The position numbers and the translations under genes were made by a program. From assembly GCA_001469005.2 (NCBI GenBank), contig LNZD02000019.1, positions 1 through 54,258 of the forward strand: 54,258 nucleotides of DNA, written 5' to 3'. Of the stretch, positions 45,701 to 53,377 are shown in pieces. Origin of the DNA: SAR324 cluster bacterium lautmerah10. Lineage in GTDB: Bacteria; SAR324; NAC60-12. The notes beneath the pieces are model-generated. The model ran no database searches and had not been told where the DNA came from. It saw only the letters and a list, made by a program, of their open reading frames with translations. The stretch's first letter is position 1. Every line of letters starts with the position of its first letter.

Positions 45701-47653
45701 TTCTTCACGCAGGATTTCTTCAATCAATGGCTTGTATCGACTTTCGTCGATGGCGGAACCATCCGTGCGCGTGACTCGAAATGATTGGATGTAACCCAGG
45801 GTTGTTTCATGGTCTCCAAAACGGGTGGAGAGTTGATCGATGACATGCACGCCAAGATTCTGAAGTGCAGGCATGACCCTGTTGAGATCCAACTGTTCAC
45901 GGGTGTAGAGAAGCAAAAGCGAAACAGCACCGCTGATCACAGTTGGAGTCTGAAAGGGCTTTAAATCCACTTGAATCGATTCTCCATGGGAGAGTTTTTC
46001 CAGAAAACGGATGTCTTCAGCAGCTTCTTCACAACTGACCCTGGCCTTGTAATGTTCCGGCATCAAAGGCGAATACCGTTCAAAAAGCAATTTCCCATCA
46101 GATCCGGGATAATGATTGCGAAGCCATTCCTTGAGGCGATAGTCCCAGGGATTGATCAGGTCACTCAGTTCTTTTTCCAGTTCCGGAAGATCGACCCTCT
46201 GATCCAGCATTCCTGATGTTTCATGATCGGTCTGGATTTCGAGGTGGAGTCTGCATTTTTCCCCTTCGGATGCGGTGTACCATTCCAGACTGCTGTGATT
46301 GAAACGCTCCTCAAGAAACCGGATCACCTTCCGAATCGAAGTTTCATTGAACAATGGTAGCGGTAACATGATCATCAATTTCAGCATCCCCGGAGCTTTG
46401 GTTTTGATCCTGAAACAATGGATACGGTTGGGGTCATGCACAGAAAACATGTCCTCGACCATCTGAAGCAGTTCATCAGGGGTGGACCGGAACATTTCAA
46501 ATTTCGGGGTGGCACCGAAAATACGGACGACTTCGTTATAATCGTAACTGTTGGGAAGCATCCTCTTGTTCTGGAAAATGGACTTCATTTTCCTGTGTAT
46601 TAAAGGTGTTTCCGTGTTTTTGACATTAAGAGAACTACTGCGGAGAAGTCCCAAAAAAACATGTTCCACTTGTTCTGGGTCTGATTCTGGGGAGGAACCT
46701 GAAGGTAATTGGAGGCCAAGGCGCATGAGGTTCTCAAACCGTAAAAGCGGGCTGGTGATCGCAACCCTGTCGAGTTTAAATGGAAAGGTGCTTTGTTGAT
46801 TCCGCCAAAGATGGGCCTTGAGCACCTCGGACATCTGGTTCCCGTCCTGATCTAAATACGTATCGCTTAAAATTCCCAGTCCGGAAGATTTTTGGAGTTC
46901 AAAGGCTTGATCGGAGACTGATTTTTTTCTGCTGAATGAGCAGTAACCGAAAAATGAAAAATTATCCTTCTTCAGCCAATCACAGAGTTGCTGCCATTCT
47001 ATGACGTCTTCTTCAGAAAGATTCTGCTGTTCGCTTAAACGGTTTTTTATTTCTTCAAGTTTGTCCAGGATGGAAGATTGATCTTTGAAGGAACATTGGA
47101 CGGCAAGCATGTGCCTGGAGATCGCTGTTTCCAATTCCTTCAGTTTTTCAGGACTCCCATCGGATTCAAACTGAATGTAGATGTAATCGTAGATTTGCTT
47201 TTCCGGATCCGGAGCAGAAATGGAAATCAGCTTCTCTTCCCGGTCAAAACTAACCGACATCATCGGATGAAGGCTGCGTGTGACATGGAGGTTTCTTTCA
47301 CGCATCAGTTTTTCCAGGGTTACTACCCCGTAAGGTGCAATCGGACTTACAATCTCAATGGTGGCAGTACCGTTGTATCTTGTCTGATAATCCTGGTCAC
47401 CGGGCCCTTTTCCTCTTTCCAGACGAAGCAATCCCTGTTTTCCCATCGCTTCCAGGAAAAATTCGAATTTATTATTAAGAAACCTTTCAAGCTGTTTAGG
47501 ACCAAAATCACTCTGAATGCGGTCCGACATCCCATGGAGGAATTGCCGTGAAAATTCCTCTCTCAGTTGGTTTCCTCTTTGATCCATTCCTGAGTTTAAT
47601 TTTTTTTCGGTACTGACAGCGTTTTTGGAAGCATTGCGTTGCATGGTGACCAT
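42719..47653 (-). CDS. gdhB: NAD-specific glutamate dehydrogenase, large (about 180 kDa) type
   Basis: Oxidative deamination of glutamate to 2-oxoglutarate, mainly catabolic. At 1644 residues it is the large bacterial form with N-terminal ACT-like regulatory segments, a central catalytic domain and a long helical C-terminus. The catalytic part has GGLRWSDRPDDFRTEILGLA, VVIVPVGSKGGFVL with the lysines, ADKGTATFSDTAN, GYDHKEEAITSRGAW and VVGIGDMSGDVFGNGM. An acidic, low-complexity stretch of about 60 residues lies within the C-terminal region. It starts at tandem in-frame ATGs (47653 or 47644). Confidence 0.95.
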   Translation of the reverse strand: MVTMQRNASKNAVSTEKKLNSGMDQRGNQLREEFSRQFLHGMSDRIQSDFGPKQLERFLNNKFEFFLEAMGKQGLLRLERGKGPGDQDYQTRYNGTATIEIVSPIAPYGVVTLEKLMRERNLHVTRSLHPMMSVSFDREEKLISISAPDPEKQIYDYIYIQFESDGSPEKLKELETAISRHMLAVQCSFKDQSSILDKLEEIKNRLSEQQNLSEEDVIEWQQLCDWLKKDNFSFFGYCSFSRKKSVSDQAFELQKSSGLGILSDTYLDQDGNQMSEVLKAHLWRNQQSTFPFKLDRVAITSPLLRFENLMRLGLQLPSGSSPESDPEQVEHVFLGLLRSSSLNVKNTETPLIHRKMKSIFQNKRMLPNSYDYNEVVRIFGATPKFEMFRSTPDELLQMVEDMFSVHDPNRIHCFRIKTKAPGMLKLMIMLPLPLFNETSIRKVIRFLEERFNHSSLEWYTASEGEKCRLHLEIQTDHETSGMLDQRVDLPELEKELSDLINPWDYRLKEWLRNHYPGSDGKLLFERYSPLMPEHYKARVSCEEAAEDIRFLEKLSHGESIQVDLKPFQTPTVISGAVSLLLLYTREQLDLNRVMPALQNLGVHVIDQLSTRFGDHETTLGYIQSFRVTRTDGSAIDESRYKPLIEEILREEFLERTRNDPLNALALLADLNLGAIKILQLYRNLYLQLDDPYSRDTVNQCLLRNPGCAKSLYQIFLTRFSPAQNFGPLEYRQKVLLPEKENQFKDLLNEVKDISEDVILRRLYDLIQNTLRTNFFRKHEISETFISIKLDSRKVEKMPIPTPLFEIFVQDVGMEGTHLRFGNVARGGLRWSDRPDDFRTEILGLAKTQQSKNVVIVPVGSKGGFVLKTEIKDRKTLREESHLQYQRFIRGMLEITDNLDPNGNPSHPRDVICYDSMDPYMVVAADKGTATFSDTANQISKEYGYWLGDAFASGGSSGYDHKEEAITSRGAWECIKLHFLEMGHEIESEITRVVGIGDMSGDVFGNGMLLSKTLQLNAAFNHLHIFLDPDPDPELSWKERHRLFQMSNSSWKDYNSSIISRGGGVFERRAKAIDLSPETREMLGTDEKSLTGEEVIQLILKMKVDLILFGGVGTFVKSPAQNNLQVGDQANNSIRIDSSELGARVVGEGANLGLTQLARIDFNHRGGRLNTDAIDNSAGVNMSDYEVNLKILLEKMQKLKKITSESERNHLLEEATDEVSELVLANNRAQHRLISKDVLRSKKRFRHFRSLIQHLSEKGLNKRSEYIPSRSELDQYEQSKQPIPRPVLAVLQAYAKMEVYEALTAPEVEIIPSQDEEYLAYLPEKLKTKFGEEVHQHPLKKEIISTVITNRIVNQAGSCFFARMQHLSGKGIPQISQAYRIMETCINAKVLRQRIDELPGFSLEERYLAQIDLEESIFNLVRTILEENADISEGLVVSQFQSILAELENTKINQDPPATDLEGVPENSKQEASLETEISIRDSEKPKIKSESLIPADLKQSLHLLPDVLHLVQNFDLPVVLARNLVIQIEDNFGFKWILAQMDSMKIQTNMELEHQDMLTRNLGLRKKKLLQLSTPFFLENNKLELRNCFSKLGNEFETGLNNYQKLLDEIQGGPTVNLNNLTVLLSRLDFLEKTKTPANQGNAD

Positions 47654-47875
47654 TCAGGAAGATTCAAGTGCAGGATTGTTTTTTGTAATAAATACTCTTC
47701 TATTCTAACTTCTGCAAACGTAGTGCTCAACACACGAAAACAATGATTTTCTTAAAATAAAAGGGATTGAAGGGAACTTAAAAAAAAAATTAAGGGTTTC
47801 TTAAGTAAATTTACGTAAAAAACTTGCGCCATTATTCAGGCTCATGGTATCACTTTGCGGTCGCCCCGAACATGG

Positions 47876-48799
47876 ATGATCAAGGAAAACTCATTGAATT
47901 CTAGAGAAAGAGCACTAAGACCAGGGGAATCCATATCGATTTCAATTCTGGGTGATTACTTCGCACTGACCAAGCCGAGGTTGCTGTTCATTGTTCTGAT
48001 GAGCACCCTCATCGGCTATCTGCTTCCAGCTGGAAGCAGCATCAATTTTACTCTTTTCCAACTGATTTTCGGTACGGCTCTTACAGGAGCAGGCGCTCAC
48101 GTCCTCAATCAATGGCAGGAACGTTCCCAAGACGCCAGGATGATGCGTACTAAACAAAGGCCTCTCCCTTCGGGGCGATTGGAGCCGGAAGAAGCCCTCA
48201 TTTTTGGAATTATTCTTTCAATACTCGGGGTTTCCTATCTTGCATTAACCATCAATTTGATTACTGCGGTTCTCGGAGCGTTAACTCTAGGGAGTTACAT
48301 TTTCATTTACACTCCATTGAAGAGGCTTACCTGGATGAATACCTGGTTTGGGGCGGTTACCGGATCTTTACCGCCGTTAATGGGTTGGGCTGCTCAAACA
48401 GGACAACTTGACTGGAACTGTGTTCCCATTTTCTTGTTACTTTATTTTTGGCAGCTACCTCATTTCTTTGCCATTGCCTGGATGTACCGCGATGATTACC
48501 GTTTAGGGGGATTCAGGATGCTTTCTCGAGATGATCAGCATGGTTCAAGAACCGCATTTCACATGCTGGTCAATGGTGTTTTGCTGCTGATCTCCAGCCT
48601 TACTTTTTATTTTGTCGAACAGGGCGGTTTCTTTTTCCTCTTGGTTGCAATTATGAGTGGAATTGGTTTTTTAGCATCCATTGTCGGTTTTATGAAAGAG
48701 CGGAGTGTTGAGAGAGCAAGAATGGTCTTTCTAGTTTCAATAGTTTATCTACCGGTCCTTTGCACAGTAATGGTGATCGATCGGATCTTTATCATTTAA
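47876..48799 (+). CDS. ctaB: Heme O synthase (protoheme IX farnesyltransferase)
   Basis: UbiA-family membrane prenyltransferase that adds the farnesyl tail to heme B for the oxidase. About 307 residues and nine helices. The first polyprenyl-binding motif is NQWQERSQDARMMRTKQRPL, using the N-x3-E/D-x3-D pattern, followed by PSGRL. The second acidic site is MYRDDYRLGGFRML. The ATG at 47876 is preferred to a TTG at 47855 that would add residues before the family start. It is the first gene of the oxidase operon and diverges from gdhB across a 222-bp AT-rich gap. Confidence 0.95.
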   Translation: MIKENSLNSRERALRPGESISISILGDYFALTKPRLLFIVLMSTLIGYLLPAGSSINFTLFQLIFGTALTGAGAHVLNQWQERSQDARMMRTKQRPLPSGRLEPEEALIFGIILSILGVSYLALTINLITAVLGALTLGSYIFIYTPLKRLTWMNTWFGAVTGSLPPLMGWAAQTGQLDWNCVPIFLLLYFWQLPHFFAIAWMYRDDYRLGGFRMLSRDDQHGSRTAFHMLVNGVLLLISSLTFYFVEQGGFFFLLVAIMSGIGFLASIVGFMKERSVERARMVFLVSIVYLPVLCTVMVIDRIFII

Positions 48800-48809
48800 A
48801 GGAAAGCTG

Positions 48810-48911
48810 ATGGAAAATTCTGAAGCGAATGAGATGGCAGTCAAACTTTTCCGTGTTGTCTTTATAGGCGCAGCACTATTTATGTTGGCCGTCATCCTTT
48901 TTGTTCTTTAA
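48810..48911 (+). CDS. Very small membrane protein (33 aa) in oxidase operon
   Basis: The 33 residues are acidic at the start (MENSEANEMA) and then a single transmembrane helix (FIGAALFMLAVILFVL). AAAGGAAAG lies just before the ATG at 48810. It is 10 bp after ctaB and 25 bp before coxB, so it is in the operon. It may be an assembly or stability factor of the oxidase, but I know no family to name. Its reality rests on the start signal, the hydrophobic composition and position. Confidence 0.5.
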   Translation: MENSEANEMAVKLFRVVFIGAALFMLAVILFVL

Positions 48912-48936
48912 AAACAATAACAAGCAATATTGAATC

Positions 48937-49746
48937 ATGAATGAATATTTAGATCTGGGACTGATCACCAGTTTTGTCCCGGCAGCGTCATCTTTCGCCG
49001 GAGACATCGATTTTCTCTTCGACCTGATCACGATCATTGTGGGTTTCTGGTTTGTCATCACATTGGCAACTTTGTTTTATTTCATGATCAGATTTCGAAG
49101 ACGAGAAGGGGTTAAGGCCCTTTACATCTCAGGGGAAAAACATTCTGAAAAGGTTTGGACCCATTATCCGCATTATGGGGTCATCGCGTTTGACGTATTT
49201 CTTATTGGGTTTGTGATTGTGGTTTGGGTCAATGTGAAACAGACCTTGCCGGCAAACGAAGACACCATCCGTGCGATTGGTCAGCAATGGAGTTGGTCAT
49301 TTGTTCACACCGGTGCAGATGGGAAATTAGACACGGAAGATGATGTGAATACGGTGAATGACCTGCATGTCATCAAAGACAATACGTACCATTTTGAACT
49401 TCAATCTCGTGATGTTCTGCATAATTTTGCCATACCGGCATTTAGGTTGAGGCAAGACACCATTCCGGGAAGAACCATCAGAGGGTGGTTCAAACCGACC
49501 ATTTCTGGAACCTTCGACCTGCAATGCGCAGAAATATGTGGCCGTGGTCATAGTATGATGTTTGCTGCCATTACGGTTCATCCAGACCGAAAAAGTTATG
49601 ATGAAACAATGGATGCCATCCGTGCCGGAACTTATGAAAGTCATTTTGAGAAGAAGCGGCAATTGGGACCGGTACCTCTCCCATTTACCGTTTCCAAGTC
49701 AGAGACTGATTCACCCTATGCCATAGAATTGGCACAAAGTTTTTAA
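48937..49746 (+). CDS. ctaC: Cytochrome c oxidase subunit II
   Basis: Accepts electrons from cytochrome c at the CuA centre. 269 residues with two N-terminal helices and a periplasmic cupredoxin domain. CuA ligands: H in DVLHNFAIP, then CAEICGRGHSMM with two Cys, Glu, His and Met. No fused cytochrome c domain, so it needs a separate donor. Between QWSWSFVH and the HVIKDN strand is an acidic insert (TGADGKLDTEDD) often seen in marine bacterial homologues. Confidence 0.95.
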   Translation: MNEYLDLGLITSFVPAASSFAGDIDFLFDLITIIVGFWFVITLATLFYFMIRFRRREGVKALYISGEKHSEKVWTHYPHYGVIAFDVFLIGFVIVVWVNVKQTLPANEDTIRAIGQQWSWSFVHTGADGKLDTEDDVNTVNDLHVIKDNTYHFELQSRDVLHNFAIPAFRLRQDTIPGRTIRGWFKPTISGTFDLQCAEICGRGHSMMFAAITVHPDRKSYDETMDAIRAGTYESHFEKKRQLGPVPLPFTVSKSETDSPYAIELAQSF

Positions 49747-49789
49747 CGAATTTTATAAACTTAGAAAATCAATCTTCTAGGAGTTATTT

Positions 49790-51505
49790 ATGGGGCAACA
49801 AGCAGAAGCGATTCTTCATGAAACTGAAGCTCATGATGCTCATCATGAGATGAGTTTCTGGGACAAGTATATTTTTTCAGTAGATCATAAGATTATCGGT
49901 TTCCAGTACATGTTTACTGGTTTGATCATGGCGGCAATAGGCGGATATTTCGCTTATGCCTTCCGGATGCAACTAGCTTGGCCTGGAGAGGAGGTTCCGT
50001 TTTATGGTCTGGTCGATGCAGCTAAGTACAACATGTTGGTTACTAACCATGGAACGATCATGATTTTCTGGGTTGCCATGCCAGTACTCATTGCAGCGTT
50101 TGGAAATTGGTTGATTCCTCTGATGATCGGTTGTGATGACATGGTTTTTCCAAGGCTCAACCGACTTTCTTATCAAATATTTTTAGTTAGTGCTTTGGTT
50201 TTGATCCTTTCCTTTTTTGTTACAGGGGGTGGGTTTGGTGGAGCTTGGACTTCATATCCACCTTTGTCTGCAGTTGCTGCCTATAATCTTACTAACTGGG
50301 GAGCATCTTTATGGTTGCTAGCAGTGTTTTTGGAAATTGTAGCTTTTCTATTAGGCGGGATTAATTTTGTCACTACCACCATGAATGCACGTGCACCGGG
50401 TATGGGGATGATGGACATCCCAATTGTGGTTTGGATGATCAACATTGCGGTCATCCTTTTTATGGCCTCCGTTGGTCCGTTGGTAGCAGGAGCAGTGATG
50501 CTCTTTTTTGACCAGCGTCTAGGAACGTCATTTTTCATCCCTTCGGGTGGCGGAGATCCATTACTTTGGGAACATCTGTTCTGGTTCTTCGGACATCCTG
50601 AAGTTTATGTGGTTCTATTACCGACCATGGGTATCGTAGCTGAAATCATAACCGTTTTTTCCAGGAAGAAACTGTTTGGTTATCGCACCATTCTCTACAC
50701 AGCATTTGGAACCGGAGGACTTTCCTTCATCGTCTGGGCCCATCATCAGTTTGTCGCCGGGATCGATCCCAGAATGGCGAATGTGTTTGTGGTAACCACC
50801 ATTTTGATCTCAATTCCGATTGCAGAGATGCTTTTTTCATTCATTGCCACTCTATATGGGGGTTCGATTGAATTCTCCACACCCATGTTGTGGGCCCTTG
50901 GATTCCTGGTTTCATTTCTGATAGGCGGAGTCACAGGAATTTATTTGGGAGCCAGTGCTTTGGATGTTTATTTTCATGACAGTTATTTTGTGATTGCACA
51001 CTTTCACTATACCTTTTTCCCGATCACCATCATCGGAATGTTTGCTGCGATAACTTATTGGTTTCCAAAAATGTTTGGAAGGATGATGGATGAAACCCTG
51101 AACAAGATTCATTTTTGGGGAACTTTCATTCCTTTCAACGGCCTTTTCCTACCGCTTTTTCTGGTGGGAATGGCCGGCCAACACAGAAGGATCGCTGACT
51201 TCACCCAATATCCTGACCTCGCTTCTCCTGATCTTCAGAGTATCAGGATATTTGCAACAGTATCCTTAGTGATTTTGTTACTGTTCCAATTTGTTTTTAT
51301 TTATAATTTCTTTAACAGCATGTTCAAAGGAAAGAAAGCACCCCTTAATCCATGGAAAGCTAACACTTTGGAATGGACGGTATCTTCTCCTCCTCCACAT
51401 GGCAATTTTGCAGAGCTTCCAACAATCTACAGGGGACCCTATGAATATAGTGTTCCTGGAAGAGAAGAGGATTATTGGCCTCAACACCTTGCTCCTAATC
51501 AATAA
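49790..51505 (+). CDS. ctaD: Cytochrome c oxidase subunit I
   Basis: Catalytic core of the terminal oxidase, 571 residues and about twelve helices. Heme a His in VTNHGTIMIFW; the CuB and cross-linked site is WFFGHPEVYVVLLP (His-Tyr, with the Glu of type A1 enzymes); further CuB ligands in WAHHQFVAG; heme ligands in FVIAHFHYTFFP. It is therefore an A-family, high-activity type. AGGAG precedes the ATG. Confidence 0.97.
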   Translation: MGQQAEAILHETEAHDAHHEMSFWDKYIFSVDHKIIGFQYMFTGLIMAAIGGYFAYAFRMQLAWPGEEVPFYGLVDAAKYNMLVTNHGTIMIFWVAMPVLIAAFGNWLIPLMIGCDDMVFPRLNRLSYQIFLVSALVLILSFFVTGGGFGGAWTSYPPLSAVAAYNLTNWGASLWLLAVFLEIVAFLLGGINFVTTTMNARAPGMGMMDIPIVVWMINIAVILFMASVGPLVAGAVMLFFDQRLGTSFFIPSGGGDPLLWEHLFWFFGHPEVYVVLLPTMGIVAEIITVFSRKKLFGYRTILYTAFGTGGLSFIVWAHHQFVAGIDPRMANVFVVTTILISIPIAEMLFSFIATLYGGSIEFSTPMLWALGFLVSFLIGGVTGIYLGASALDVYFHDSYFVIAHFHYTFFPITIIGMFAAITYWFPKMFGRMMDETLNKIHFWGTFIPFNGLFLPLFLVGMAGQHRRIADFTQYPDLASPDLQSIRIFATVSLVILLLFQFVFIYNFFNSMFKGKKAPLNPWKANTLEWTVSSPPPHGNFAELPTIYRGPYEYSVPGREEDYWPQHLAPNQ

Positions 51506-51524
51506 ACAATAGAGAGATACCAAA

Positions 51525-52106
51525 ATGTCATTACAAGGCCCCATTGCAACTCATCGAATGAGAACCGGTATTCCTACCGGCAGGTTGGCTGTTTGGTGGG
51601 GTTTAGCTTCCGAAATTTTTATCTTTGGAGGCTTGATCATGTGCTTCCTGCTTTTCAAATTCAACAATGCTCCTGGATTTGAAGATGCAGACATGACCAG
51701 TACTGCTGCTGGTGCCTTTAATACCTTTGTCCTGCTCACCTCGAGCTTGAGCATCGTCTTGGCTCATGCGGCTGCTGAAAAAGGAGATATTCAGGCATCT
51801 TTTCGCTACATCTGGTTCACTATTGGCGGAGGGCTGGTTTTTTTGCTGGTAAAAACCTACGAGTATTCATCCAAGATTTATGGTGGGATAACTTTGACTG
51901 AAAATGTTTTCTGGTCCTTCTATTTTACAGCAACGGGCCTTCATGCCCTCCATGTCATCGGAGGAATGGTGATCATGGGCATGATCTCTTTTGATGTTAG
52001 AAAAAATCACAATCTCCAAAGGGTAGAACTGATTGGATTGTATTGGCACTTTGTCGACATCGTTTGGATTTTCCTTTTTCCCATTCTGTACATTGCTAAT
52101 TTTTAA
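51525..52106 (+). CDS. ctaE: Cytochrome c oxidase subunit III
   Basis: 193 residues with five helices, the short bacterial form of subunit III. MRTGIPTGRLAVWWGLASEI, then GLHALHVIGGMVIMGM and LYWHFVDIVWIFLFPILY are the family segments (His-rich helix and terminal WHFVD). It begins 20 bp after ctaD. A second subunit III-like gene follows at 52454. Confidence 0.93.
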   Translation: MSLQGPIATHRMRTGIPTGRLAVWWGLASEIFIFGGLIMCFLLFKFNNAPGFEDADMTSTAAGAFNTFVLLTSSLSIVLAHAAAEKGDIQASFRYIWFTIGGGLVFLLVKTYEYSSKIYGGITLTENVFWSFYFTATGLHALHVIGGMVIMGMISFDVRKNHNLQRVELIGLYWHFVDIVWIFLFPILYIANF

Positions 52107-52127
52107 CCCATTGTAGAGGACATAATT

Positions 52128-52457
52128 GTGAGTGAAGCACATGCACATCCCAATTATATAAAAATCTGGTTCTGGCTTCTTATTCTTCTGGCCATCAGTG
52201 TTGCAGGTCCGATGTTGGAAATCCCCTGGGTTACTGTTGTGACCGCTTTCGGTATTGCTGCAGTTAAAACATTTATGGTGGCTGCCAAATTCATGCATCT
52301 CCAATTTGAAAAGAAGATAATTTGGTATCTATTGATAATCTGCGTAACATTTCTGGGGGTATTTTATTTTGGGGTTGCGGCAGATATCATGAACAGTTCA
52401 GGGCAACAGTGGAAAGATTGCATCGCAGACAATACTTGTATTGAACAACGTCTATGA
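52128..52457 (+). CDS. ctaF: Cytochrome c oxidase subunit IV-like protein
   Basis: 109 residues with three transmembrane segments and the COX4_pro pattern: N-terminal HAHPNYIKIWFWLLILLAIS, then AVKTFMVAAKFMHLQFEKK. It starts with GTG at 52128, preceded by AGAGGA. The stop overlaps the start of the next gene (ATGA), which indicates translational coupling. Confidence 0.88.
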   Translation: MSEAHAHPNYIKIWFWLLILLAISVAGPMLEIPWVTVVTAFGIAAVKTFMVAAKFMHLQFEKKIIWYLLIICVTFLGVFYFGVAADIMNSSGQQWKDCIADNTCIEQRL

Positions 52458-53077
52458 AGTGGTCGCTCCTGCAACATTTATTGGTTGCAGGTGAAGTAAA
52501 TTTAGAAAACCGTCCAAAACGGAAACCGATCGTCCCCAGTGGTGTTTTCGGGATGGTGATTTTCATCATCACGGAAGTGATGTTCTTCTCCGGCTTGGTC
52601 AGTGCCTACCTCATTATCAGAGCCGGTCTTGAAGAATGGCCTCCTTGGGGGCAGCCTCGACTTCCCATTGAATCTACTGCCTTTAATACCCTGTTATTGA
52701 TCATAAGCGCGTTTGCGGTTTATCAGTCCAGGAAGTTCCTTAAAAATAATCTGATCACCAAAGCCTCTCAATTCCATCTTGGGGCAATACTGCTTGGATT
52801 TTGTTTTTTAGTTTTGCAGGGTTATGAATGGGTTCAATTGCTTCAATTTGGAATGACACTCAGTTCCAGTGTTTACGGAGCTTTATTCTATCTCATCATC
52901 GGAGCCCATGGACTGCATGTATTTGGCGCGTTAGTTTTGATGACCTATGGTTTCATTCATTTTAAAAGAGAGAAATCTTTTGAAACCATTTCATCCAACT
53001 TACTCCCGATGCAAATTCTCTGGTATTTTGTCGTTGGTATCTGGCCCTTACTCTACACATTGGTTTATTTGATTTAA
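52454..53077 (+). CDS. Heme-copper oxidase subunit III-like protein (second copy)
   Basis: 207 residues with five helices: VFGMVIFIITEVMFFSGLVS, AYLIIRAG, then LFYLIIGAHGLHVFGALVLM and WYFVVGIWPLLYTLVYLI. It has the glutamate and the His-containing helix of subunit III but differs widely from the protein at 51525. It overlaps ctaF by 4 bp. It may make an alternative subunit or a fused accessory in the same enzyme. Confidence 0.88.
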   Translation: MKWSLLQHLLVAGEVNLENRPKRKPIVPSGVFGMVIFIITEVMFFSGLVSAYLIIRAGLEEWPPWGQPRLPIESTAFNTLLLIISAFAVYQSRKFLKNNLITKASQFHLGAILLGFCFLVLQGYEWVQLLQFGMTLSSSVYGALFYLIIGAHGLHVFGALVLMTYGFIHFKREKSFETISSNLLPMQILWYFVVGIWPLLYTLVYLI

Positions 53078-53098
53078 AATATTCCTGACTTTAACATT

Positions 53099-53347
53099 AT
53101 GAGTAAAAATTGGTTTGGAGAATTAAAAAACAAAACCGGAATTACAGTATTTACGGTTTTGATTTATTTCACGGGTTTCCCATCCATCTTAAAAGCCTGT
53201 GCCGTGTGTTTTTCTGGAACCGAAGAAACATTGGGGGCATTTTATCTCACCACACTTATATTGATTATTCTTCCAATAGCCATGATAGTAGGTGTTGTTT
53301 TATGGCTTTATAAAAAGAAATTATCATCCCTGAACCATTCAGGTTAA
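53099..53347 (+). CDS. Small membrane protein in oxidase operon, function unknown
   Basis: 82 residues: a first helix that may be a signal anchor (TVFTVLIYFTGFP), a short loop with two Cys in KACAVCFSGTEE (C-x2-C), and a second helix (LILIILPIAMIVGVVLWLY). The C-x2-C pair between the helices is a possible metal or redox site. It lies 21 bp after the second subunit III gene. No family name is known to me. Confidence 0.65.
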   Translation: MSKNWFGELKNKTGITVFTVLIYFTGFPSILKACAVCFSGTEETLGAFYLTTLILIILPIAMIVGVVLWLYKKKLSSLNHSG

Positions 53348-53377
53348 TGGATCCTGAGCAGATTGCTCAAAATACCT

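Noticed and set aside
46418-47551. Long plus-strand frames inside gdhB (for example 157 codons at 47078)
   Set aside because: They are antisense to a strongly conserved 1644-residue protein and show no family features.
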